Part shown: positions 7,707 to 14,103 of the stretch, one piece after another
How the letters are laid out: each line of letters opens with the position of its first letter
Position numbering within the stretch: position 1 is the stretch's first letter
Source: Pseudomonadota bacterium
GTDB taxonomy: Bacteria > Pseudomonadota > Gammaproteobacteria > Steroidobacterales > Steroidobacteraceae
Direction: 5' to 3'
Assembly: GCA_021850555.1 (NCBI GenBank)
Contig: JAJZLX010000238.1
Coordinates: forward strand, 1 to 23,762
DNA length: 23,762 nt
Notes under the pieces: generated by a model
What the model was told of the DNA's origin: nothing
What the model saw: only the letters and a program-made list of their open reading frames with translations
Databases searched by the model: none
Program-made: the position numbers and the translations under genes

Positions 7707-8728
7707 AGCAGCTCGGCGATCTGCACCGCGTTGAGCGCCGCGCCCTTCAGCAGCTGATCCCCGGCCACGAACATCGCAATCGATCGACCGCTCGGGTCCG
7801 AGATGTCGCGACGGATGCGTCCGACGAGAATCGGATCGCCGCCCGAGGCATCCTTGGGCATCGGGAAATAGTTGCGCTCGGGATCATCGACCAGTTTCAC
7901 GCCCGGCGCACCGCCCACGATGTCACGTACCTCATCCGGGGTGATCGGCCGCTCGCACTCGAAGTTGACGGCAATGGAGTGTGCGCGCAGCACCGGCACG
8001 CGCACGCAGGTGGCGGCGATGCGGATGCCTCCATCGCCGAAGATCTTGTGCGTCTCGTGCACAACCTTCATCTCCTCCTCGTTGTAGCCGTTCTGCGGGT
8101 CGATCCTGGAATTGTGGCTGAAGAGATTGAAGGCGTAAGGGTGCGGCAGCACGGTGGGCTGGTAGGGGCGCTCCTCGAGATACGCGCGGGTCGACTCGCG
8201 CAGCTCCTCCATCGCCGCCGCCCCCGCCCCGGAGGCCGCCTGGTACGTCGAGACGATCATGCGCCGGATGGGATTGACGCGGTGCACCGGCCACAGCGGC
8301 GTGATGGAGATGATGGTCGAGCAGTTGGGGTTGGCGATGATGCCCTTGTGGGCCTGGATCGTCTGCGGATTGATCTCGGGCACCACCAGCGGCACGGCCG
8401 GATCGCGCCTGAAGGCCGAGGAGTTGTCCACCACCACGGCACCCTGCTCGACCGCAAGGGGCGCAAAGCGCTTGGAGATACCGCTCCCGGCCGAGAACAG
8501 CGCGATGTCCACCCCTGGGAAGCTGTCCTCCCGCAGCTCTTCCACGGGAAGCTCCTGGCCGCGGAAGGGCAGCGTCCTGCCCGCCGAGCGCGCCGAGGCG
8601 AACAGGCGCAGCTTCGAGAGCGGGAAGCGCCGCTCCTGGAGGCAGCGGATCAGCTCGACGCCGACGGCCCCGGTGGCGCCGACGACCGCGACGACCGGCG
8701 AGGCGCCGGCGGAACGACCAGATGACAT
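7703..8728 (-). CDS. asd: Aspartate-semialdehyde dehydrogenase
   Basis: Asd reduces aspartyl phosphate to aspartate semialdehyde with NADPH, the branch point towards lysine/diaminopimelate, threonine, methionine and isoleucine. The 341-residue product has the NADP-binding VVGATGAVG (residues 15-23), SAGSG, and nucleophile Cys136 in NPNCSTI. QAASGAG and the late VRVPVLRAHS block, with the base histidine, also fit. The ATG at 8728 is preceded by GGAG at 7-nt spacing; a TTG eight codons upstream is possible but less likely. It belongs to the shorter form common in Gram-positives and many proteobacteria. Its TAA overlaps the TAG of puuB on the opposite strand. A leader with a terminator hairpin and a small reading frame lies just upstream. 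Confidence 0.95.
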   Translation of the reverse strand: MSSGRSAGASPVVAVVGATGAVGVELIRCLQERRFPLSKLRLFASARSAGRTLPFRGQELPVEELREDSFPGVDIALFSAGSGISKRFAPLAVEQGAVVVDNSSAFRRDPAVPLVVPEINPQTIQAHKGIIANPNCSTIISITPLWPVHRVNPIRRMIVSTYQAASGAGAAAMEELRESTRAYLEERPYQPTVLPHPYAFNLFSHNSRIDPQNGYNEEEMKVVHETHKIFGDGGIRIAATCVRVPVLRAHSIAVNFECERPITPDEVRDIVGGAPGVKLVDDPERNYFPMPKDASGGDPILVGRIRRDISDPSGRSIAMFVAGDQLLKGAALNAVQIAELL

Positions 8729-8766
8729 GTGCGAGCTCCAATTCTCAGGCAAGGTTTTTCAGGCAG

Positions 8767-8798
8767 AAAAAAGGCCCCGCGGCTGTGCCGGCGGGGCC
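8767..8798 (-). terminator. Intrinsic terminator upstream of asd
   Basis: On the minus strand a perfect 8-bp stem, GGCCCCGC (8798-8791) with GCGGGGCC (8780-8773), closes a 10-nt loop and is followed at once by six T residues (8772-8767). A further GGC/GCC pairing is possible in the loop, and the bases before the 5' arm (AGA) can pair with the first Us. It ends 38 bp before the asd start codon. It could stop readthrough from the hyf-like operon, act as the switchable terminator of an asd attenuator, or both. Confidence 0.85.
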
Positions 8799-8857
8799 TC
8801 TGGATCTTCGGACTTCCCGGGCGCCTCTCAGCGCACGCAGTCCCCCAGAGCCCCGCC
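8790..8857 (-). promoter_or_regulatory. asd: Candidate antiterminator in the asd leader
   Basis: GGCGGGGCTCTGG (8857-8845), inside the small leader reading frame, can pair with CCAGAGGCCCCGCC (8803-8790). This makes 13 base pairs with a single bulged G. The second arm contains the whole 5' arm of the terminator at 8798-8791, so the two hairpins exclude each other. Between the arms GGACT (8843-8839) can also pair with an AGTCC, and GCGC with GCGC, which would lengthen the structure. Pairing was read by eye; no energies were calculated. Confidence 0.6.
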
Positions 8858-8899
8858 GCCGGGCTTCTTGAGGGTAATCGTGCGCTTTTTCGGGAACAT
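8828..8899 (-). CDS. Putative asd leader peptide, 23 residues
   Basis: The reading frame runs from ATG (8899-8897) to TGA (8830-8828) and encodes M-F-P, then KKRTITLKK, then PGGGALGDCVR. Seven of the nine residues 4-12 are Lys, Thr or Ile, all products of the pathway that Asd feeds. It is followed by a terminator hairpin, and its second half carries one arm of a competing antiterminator. That is the layout of the thr, trp and his attenuator leaders. Stalling at the Lys/Thr/Ile codons would leave the antiterminator arm free and let transcription reach asd. Weak point: I see no clear Shine-Dalgarno before the ATG. It could instead be a chance frame, since it is short. Confidence 0.55.
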   Translation of the reverse strand: MFPKKRTITLKKPGGGALGDCVR

Positions 8900-8908
8900 G
8901 GTGAGCCG

Positions 8909-8937
8909 AAGCTACCGGAAGCGCCGTGGACTGTAAA
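8909..8937 (-). promoter_or_regulatory. Weak promoter candidate for the asd leader
   Basis: On the minus strand TTTACA (8937-8932, five of six matches to the -35 consensus) is followed after 17 bp by TAGCTT (8914-8909, three of six to -10). Transcription would begin near 8902, almost at the ATG of the small leader frame, so translation would be essentially leaderless. The -10 match is poor. This is the best pair I found between the hyfI stop and the leader frame. Confidence 0.25.
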
Positions 8938-8993
8938 GCGGTGCCGTGAGGGGCCAGGCAAGGCCCGGGCACGCCGGGAGGGAAGCGGAAAAT

Positions 8994-9503
8994 TCACGCC
9001 GGCGGCGATATCGCCGTCAGTATCCCCTGGAGGATGCGGATGGGGCTCGGCGGACACCCCGGCACCGCCACGTCCACCGGGATGACGTTCGACACCCGGC
9101 CGAGGGAGGCCGGGCATTCGCCGAGGAGGCCACCGGTGCAGCCGCAGTCCCCCAGCGCCACCACCAGCTTCGGGTCCGGCGTGGCCGCATAGACCCGCTT
9201 CAACGCCGCTTCCATGTTCCTCACCACCGGCCCCGTGACCAGCAGCAGGTCCGCGTGCCGGGGACTGGCGACGAAACGGATGCTGTGGCCTTCCAGGTTG
9301 TAATAGGGGTTGCCGAGTGCCTGGATCTCGAGCTCGCAGCCGTTGCAGGAGCCGGCGTCCACGTGACGGATGCACAGCGCCCTGCCGAGCGCCGCGGCGA
9401 TCCTCTCGTCGAGCGCACTTCGCACGCGCAATGACTCGTCGGACGCCGGCGCCGGCTCCGACACCAGCCCGACCGATGCGATCTTGCGCAGCGTCTTCAG
9501 CAT
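8994..9503 (-). CDS. hyfI: HyfI/HycG/NuoB-like small subunit, [4Fe-4S] protein of the Ehr-type complex
   Basis: A 169-residue subunit of the hydrogenase small-subunit/NuoB superfamily, expected on the cytoplasmic side of the membrane complex. Likely [4Fe-4S] ligands are Cys53 and Cys56 (GSCNGCELEI), Cys120 (GDCGCTGG) and Cys150 (VPGCPPSP). The CxxC spacing is that of [NiFe]-hydrogenase small subunits, not the adjacent cysteines of complex I NuoB, so it belongs to the HyfI/HycG side of the family. The cluster therefore looks intact although the partner large subunit has lost its Ni ligands. The ATG at 9503 lies 2 nt after the stop of the large-subunit gene; the frame is open further upstream inside that gene. 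It is the last gene of the operon. Confidence 0.9.
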   Translation of the reverse strand: MLKTLRKIASVGLVSEPAPASDESLRVRSALDERIAAALGRALCIRHVDAGSCNGCELEIQALGNPYYNLEGHSIRFVASPRHADLLLVTGPVVRNMEAALKRVYAATPDPKLVVALGDCGCTGGLLGECPASLGRVSNVIPVDVAVPGCPPSPIRILQGILTAISPPA

Positions 9504-9505
9504 GA

Positions 9506-10984
9506 CTAGAGATCCACGCCGCTGTAGGACAGGTTGAACGACTTGTTGATGAGCGGGAAGTCCGGCACGATGTTGCCCATGATGGCGTACTCCAGCGCCG
9601 GCCAGTTCTGCCACGACGGATCGTGAGGGTGGCAGCGTCGGATCGAGCCCTCAGGGCCCGCCTGCAGCGCAACGAGCACCGGTCCCCGCCAGCCCTCGAT
9701 CAGGCCGACGCCGAATGCGCCATCGGCCGGCGTATCGACTGTTACCGCGCAGTCGCCTTCCGGCAGCTCCGACAGAAGCCGCTCCAACAGCCGGCCCGCC
9801 TCCCGCGCCTCCTCGAAGCGCACCGCCACCCGCGCGGCCACGTCCCCTCCCTGTTGTACGACCTTCGCAACCGGCAGCTCGGTGTATGGCGGACACGGCA
9901 GATCCACGCGGGCGTCCCGCGCCTGGCCGCTGGCGCGCCCCGCCAGCCCGATGACGCCCAGCCTGGCGGCCAGCTCCGGTAGCAGCCGGCCGGTGCCGGT
10001 GAAACGATCGCGCACGCCCTCGTGCTCCTCGTAGATAACGCGAAGCTCGGCGGTCTCGATGCAGACGGCACGCACCGCGTCGCTCAGCGCGCGTGCCGCC
10101 CCGGCCGCCAGGTCTGCCGCCATGCCCCCCGGGACGACGATATCGAACAGATAGCGCCGTCCGAATGCGGCCGCTACCGCCCGCAGCAGGTCCTCCTTGA
10201 GGCGGGAGAACTGCGCGAGCCCGAAAGCGAACCCCGCGTCATTGCCGAGCGCCCCCAGATCCCCGAGATGGTTGGCCAGGCGCTCGAGCTCGAGGCACAC
10301 GGCGCGAAGCCAGACCGCTCGCCCCGGGAGCGCACAGCCGCTCATGCCCTCGAGCGCCTGGCAGTATGCCCAGGAAAACGCCACCGCCGAGTCGCCCGAC
10401 ACGCGAGCCGCCAGCCGATGGCCCTGCAGAATGGGCAACTCGGTGAAGCGCCGCTCGAGGCCCTTGTGCACGTAGCCGAGACGCTCCTCGAGCTTCAATA
10501 CCTTCTCGCCCACCACCGAGAACCGGAAGTGCCCCGGCTCGATGGTGCCGGCATGCACCGGCCCCACGGCAATCTCATGAACACCCTCTCCATCCACTCG
10601 TATGAACTCGTAGGGTCTCTCATGACTCAGCCAGGGCCGCGCGTCCGGATCACTCGAGCGAACGCCCGACAAGTCGAACGCGGCCCGCTGCAGCCGGCAG
10701 GCGGCCGGAAAGACCCCCTGCAGGCCCGGATAGACCGGATCGGCGCCGGCGGGCAGCGCGAGCTCGACGAGCAGCATCCCGATGTCCGTGAGATATGCGC
10801 CACAAACGGTGGTCTGCCTCACCCCGTCCGAGGCCGCCGAGACCCACAAAGCCTGCAGAGCGCCGCCCGAGGCGGCCACGTCCCGCGCCACCGGCAACCA
10901 CTCCTCGCGACCGGCGCGAAGGCCCCGTATCCCCGGCGCGCCCGCAACGGCCTGCGCCCTATCCCACCAACGCCTCAAGGGCAT
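9506..10984 (-). CDS. hyfG: HyfG/HycE/NuoCD-like large subunit lacking the Ni-binding cysteines
   Basis: A 492-residue fusion of a NuoC-like N-terminal domain (about residues 1-125, with YPGLQGVFPAA) and a NuoD/hydrogenase-large-subunit domain (GPVHAGTIEPGHFRF from 141). In true [NiFe] hydrogenases four cysteines bind the metal centre. Here the first pair, RVCGIC in HycE, reads RVSGDS (194-199, with Ser196 and Ser199). The second pair, DPCxxC, reads NLSYSG (484-489, with Ser486 and Gly489). The surrounding residues align well, so these are real substitutions. The protein ends three residues later, with no C-terminal peptide for a maturation protease. It cannot be a normal hydrogenase; it fits Ehr-type complexes. 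The ATG has GGGGGAG at 6-nt spacing. Confidence 0.92.
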   Translation of the reverse strand: MPLRRWWDRAQAVAGAPGIRGLRAGREEWLPVARDVAASGGALQALWVSAASDGVRQTTVCGAYLTDIGMLLVELALPAGADPVYPGLQGVFPAACRLQRAAFDLSGVRSSDPDARPWLSHERPYEFIRVDGEGVHEIAVGPVHAGTIEPGHFRFSVVGEKVLKLEERLGYVHKGLERRFTELPILQGHRLAARVSGDSAVAFSWAYCQALEGMSGCALPGRAVWLRAVCLELERLANHLGDLGALGNDAGFAFGLAQFSRLKEDLLRAVAAAFGRRYLFDIVVPGGMAADLAAGAARALSDAVRAVCIETAELRVIYEEHEGVRDRFTGTGRLLPELAARLGVIGLAGRASGQARDARVDLPCPPYTELPVAKVVQQGGDVAARVAVRFEEAREAGRLLERLLSELPEGDCAVTVDTPADGAFGVGLIEGWRGPVLVALQAGPEGSIRRCHPHDPSWQNWPALEYAIMGNIVPDFPLINKSFNLSYSGVDL

Positions 10985-11021
10985 CGATCGCTCCCCCGGC
11001 GGCTCTCAGTGACTCGCATCG

Positions 11022-12479
11022 CTACCCGCCCCCGATCAGGTGCGCCGCCGCGCGATACCAGTGCGCCAGATACGGGGGGATGTACAGCCCGAGCAGCAGC
11101 ACGATGGCGAGATGCGTGAACACCGGCAGCAGCGCGGGCGCATGCGGCAGACGGCGCCCGTTGGTCTCGCCGAACACCATGGGCTGCACCTTGGAAAAGA
11201 TGCCCGCGAACGCCACTGCGAGCGCCGCCAGCAGGATGGGCGTCGCCCAGGGCTGCTCGCGCATGGCGGTCGTCAGGATCAGGAACTCGCTGGTGAACAC
11301 CCCGAAGGGCGGCACTCCGAGGATGGCGAGCGAGCCGAGCATCAACCCCCAGCCGATGGTGGGCGAGAGCGTGATGAGGCCGCGGATGTGCTCCATGATC
11401 TGCGTGCCCGCCTTTTGTGCGGCGTGGCCCGCCGTGAAGAAGATCGAAGACTTCGTGAGCGAGTGCACCGTCATGTGCAGCAGCGCGGCGAAGTTGGCGA
11501 TGGGGCCGCCCATGCCGAAAGCGAATGTCGCAATGCCCATGTGCTCGATGGAGGAGTAGGCGAACAGGCGCTTGATGTCACGCTGCCGCCACAGCAGAAG
11601 CGAGGCGAGCACGACCGACACCAGGCCGAAGCCCATGAGCAGCACGGAAGGCAGCCGCGAGTGCAGCGAGCCCTCCACCAGCACCTTGCTGCGCACGACC
11701 GCGTAAAGCGCTACGTTCAGCAGCAGGCCCGACAGCACGGCCGAGATCGGCGTCGGCCCCTCGGCGTGCGCATCCGGCAGCCAGCTGTGCAGCGGCACGA
11801 GACCCACCTTGGTGCCGTAGCCGATCAGCAGGAACACGAAAGCGAGCGCCAGCACTGTCGGCTCGAGCTGCGATTTGACGGCGTCGAGATGCGTCCAAAG
11901 CAACGCCGTCACGCCCTGGGCTCCGAGCACCTTCTCGGCCGCGACGTACAGCAGGATGGTGCCAAAGAGGGCCTGAGCGATGCCGACGCCGCAAAGAATG
12001 AAGTACTTCCAGCCCGCCTCCAGGCTCTGCGGCGTGCGGTACAGGGTCACCAGCAGCACCGTCGAGAGTGTCGCGCCCTCCATCGCCACCCACATCAACC
12101 CCATGTTGTTGGTCGTGAGCGCCAGCAGCATGGTGAACATGAACAGCTGATACATGCTGTGATAGAGGCGCAGCCGCCCCGGCGTCAGGCGGCCGTGATC
12201 GAGCTCGACACGCATGTACGGCCGCGAGAACAGCGCCGTAGTCAGGCCGACGAACGCCGTCAGCGCCACGAGGAACACGTTGAAGGGGTCGATGAAGAAC
12301 TGCTCGTCCCCGAGCAGCAGATTGCCGTGGCGGATCACTTGGACCGTGAGCGCGCACGAGGCGAGGAACGTCGCCAGACTGAGCACCGCGTTGATCTCCG
12401 GCGCCCGGCGATGAGCCCCCGTGATCCCGAGCAGGGCCGCGCCCAGGACGGGAAACCCGAGCAGCAGCGCAAGCTCCAT
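11022..12479 (-). CDS. hyfF: HyfF/NuoN-like antiporter-type membrane subunit
   Basis: A 485-residue polytopic protein with about 13-14 hydrophobic segments, of the Mrp-antiporter/NuoLMN family. Ion-path residues of the family are visible: Glu134 in WVAMEGATLST and Lys224 in GYGTKVGLVPLHSWLPDAHAEGPTPIS (220-246). A third polar position, often Lys in NuoL-type subunits, is Asn255 in GLLLNVALYAV, as I recall for the HyfF branch. It is expected to form part of the proton (or Na+) translocating arm. The start ATG at 12479 is one base after the hyfE stop, with AAGGAG about 11 nt upstream, which implies translational coupling. A 37-bp gap separates it from hyfG. Confidence 0.92.
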   Translation of the reverse strand: MELALLLGFPVLGAALLGITGAHRRAPEINAVLSLATFLASCALTVQVIRHGNLLLGDEQFFIDPFNVFLVALTAFVGLTTALFSRPYMRVELDHGRLTPGRLRLYHSMYQLFMFTMLLALTTNNMGLMWVAMEGATLSTVLLVTLYRTPQSLEAGWKYFILCGVGIAQALFGTILLYVAAEKVLGAQGVTALLWTHLDAVKSQLEPTVLALAFVFLLIGYGTKVGLVPLHSWLPDAHAEGPTPISAVLSGLLLNVALYAVVRSKVLVEGSLHSRLPSVLLMGFGLVSVVLASLLLWRQRDIKRLFAYSSIEHMGIATFAFGMGGPIANFAALLHMTVHSLTKSSIFFTAGHAAQKAGTQIMEHIRGLITLSPTIGWGLMLGSLAILGVPPFGVFTSEFLILTTAMREQPWATPILLAALAVAFAGIFSKVQPMVFGETNGRRLPHAPALLPVFTHLAIVLLLGLYIPPYLAHWYRAAAHLIGGG

Positions 12480-12480
12480 G

Positions 12481-13149
12481 TTATTCGCGCTCCTTCAGCG
12501 TCTCGAGATGATGCAGATCCAGGCTGTCGAAGCGCTCGCGGATCTGGAAGAAGAACACCCCCAGCACCAGCACGGCCACCAGCACATCGAGCGCAACGCC
12601 GAGCTCGACCACCATCGGCATGCCGTAGCTTGCGCTCATGGCGCCGAAGAACACACCGTTTTCCATCGACAGGAACCCCACCACCTGCGACATGGCTTTA
12701 CGCCGGGTGATCATCATCAGGAAGGCGAGCAGCACGACGCTCACCGCGATGCCGATGGCACTGCGGGTGTCGGTGCTGGCAAGGCGCGTGATCGGCTGCG
12801 CCAGGGAGAAGGCGAACACCACGATCACCAGGCCCACGAGCATGGTGCCGGAGACTTTCAGCAGCGGCTCGGTATCCCAATAGACCCCGAGCCTGCGGAT
12901 CAGCCTGTGCAGCAGCCACGGCAGGAACGCCACCTTGAGCACCAGAGTCAGTGCGGCCGAGACGTACAGATGCTCCTCTCCCGTGCGCCAGGCGAGCAGC
13001 AGGGTTGCCGCGACGAGCACCGCACCCTGCAGGGCGTAGAGGTTGACGAGCGTGACCACGCGCCGCTGCGAGAGCATGGCGAAGGACAGCAGCAGCAGCA
13101 GCGCCGCGCAGGTATCGAGCAGCTGTTGTCCCAGGGGAAGGTGTGTCAT
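12481..13149 (-). CDS. hyfE: HyfE-like membrane subunit (NuoK-related)
   Basis: A 222-residue membrane protein with about six to seven hydrophobic segments; its C-terminal half resembles NuoK/MrpC. Recognisable features are Lys72 in LTLVLKVAFLPWLL, Glu163 in GFLSMENGVFFGA and VELGVALDVLVAVLVLG (181-197) with Glu182 and Asp188. The cytoplasmic tail is charged (IRERFDSLDLHHLETLKERE). HyfE is the subunit that separates hydrogenase-4-type and Ehr-type complexes from the smaller hydrogenase-3 type, so its presence helps to classify the operon. The ATG at 13149 follows the hyfC stop by 3 nt. Confidence 0.9.
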   Translation of the reverse strand: MTHLPLGQQLLDTCAALLLLLSFAMLSQRRVVTLVNLYALQGAVLVAATLLLAWRTGEEHLYVSAALTLVLKVAFLPWLLHRLIRRLGVYWDTEPLLKVSGTMLVGLVIVVFAFSLAQPITRLASTDTRSAIGIAVSVVLLAFLMMITRRKAMSQVVGFLSMENGVFFGAMSASYGMPMVVELGVALDVLVAVLVLGVFFFQIRERFDSLDLHHLETLKERE

Positions 13150-13152
13150 CGC

Positions 13153-14103
13153 TCAGGCCCTAAGCAGCACGTGCACCAGAAGCCCGAGCACCGCGAACAG
13201 GAAGGCCGTGCCGAGGAACTCCGGGATCCGCATGACCCGCATCTTGGCCGACACCGTCTCGATCAGCGCCAGGGCGAAGCCGGCGGCGGCGAGCTTCGCC
13301 GCGAGCGCGGGGATCGCCACCAGAAGCCCTTCCGGACCGATGTGCCCCGTCGCCACCCCCCAGGGGAAGAACAGCGCGAAGCCGATGCAGACATAGTTGA
13401 ACAGCTTCAGCTGCGCGGCCCATTCCATCAGCGCCAGATGGCGGGCCGAGTACTCGAGCACCATGGCCTCGTGGATCATGGTGAGCTCGAGGTGCGTGGC
13501 GGGATTGTCGACGGGGATGCGCGCGTTCTCCGCCAGCAGCACCAGGATGAAGGCCACCGCGCTGAAGGCAAGGCTGGGCGAGAGGCCGAGATGCCCCGAG
13601 GCGAGGTGCCCGGTGATCACCGGAAGCGCCGTGCTCGAGGAGATGAGCGAGGCGACGAAGATCACCATGAGCAGTGCTGGCTCGGCGAGAAAGCCGACCA
13701 TCATCTCGCGGCGCGCGCCCAGCGTGCCGAACGCGGTACCGACATCCATCGCCGCCAGCGTCATGAACATGCGCGCCGCCGCGAACAGCCCTACCAGGGC
13801 GATGGCGTCCGCCGATACGACCAGCGGCAACCGTGTGCCCATCGACGGGATGATGCCCGCGGCGAGCACCATCGTGCCGAAGACCACGTAAGGGGCGATC
13901 CGGAACAGCGGCGAGGCATTCTCGGCGATCACCGCTTCCTTCTGAAAGAGCTTGCGCAGGCTCCGGTAGGGCAGCCAGAGGCTCGGTGCACGCCGATTCT
14001 GCAGCCAGGCGCGGCATTGGTTCAGCCAACCGAGGAACGCGGGCGCCGCCGCGAGCGCCGCCGCCATCTCGAGCACCTGGGTGATCCAGTCGATCGCCTT
14101 CAT
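13153..14103 (-). CDS. hyfC: HyfC/HycD/NuoH-like membrane anchor subunit
   Basis: A 316-residue integral membrane protein with about eight segments, homologous to complex I NuoH and hydrogenase-3/4 HycD/HyfC. The family signature AENARIPVDNP lies at 191-201 and HLELTMIHEAMVLEYS at 204-219. FLAEPAL with Glu140 is also present. NuoH-type subunits join the soluble redox arm to the antiporter-like subunits and line the entry of the proton path. The ATG at 14103 overlaps the TGA of hyfB in an ATGA, so the two are translationally coupled. Confidence 0.95.
   Translation of the reverse strand: MKAIDWITQVLEMAAALAAAPAFLGWLNQCRAWLQNRRAPSLWLPYRSLRKLFQKEAVIAENASPLFRIAPYVVFGTMVLAAGIIPSMGTRLPLVVSADAIALVGLFAAARMFMTLAAMDVGTAFGTLGARREMMVGFLAEPALLMVIFVASLISSSTALPVITGHLASGHLGLSPSLAFSAVAFILVLLAENARIPVDNPATHLELTMIHEAMVLEYSARHLALMEWAAQLKLFNYVCIGFALFFPWGVATGHIGPEGLLVAIPALAAKLAAAGFALALIETVSAKMRVMRIPEFLGTAFLFAVLGLLVHVLLRA

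Noticed and set aside
8729..8993. Lysine riboswitch in the asd leader
   Set aside because: The stretch does not show the multi-helix lysine aptamer core I would expect, and the terminator is better explained with the small reading frame and antiterminator.
9506..10984. Annotation as a functional formate hydrogenlyase/hydrogenase-4
   Set aside because: All four Ni-binding cysteines are replaced and no formate dehydrogenase or maturation gene is present in the window.
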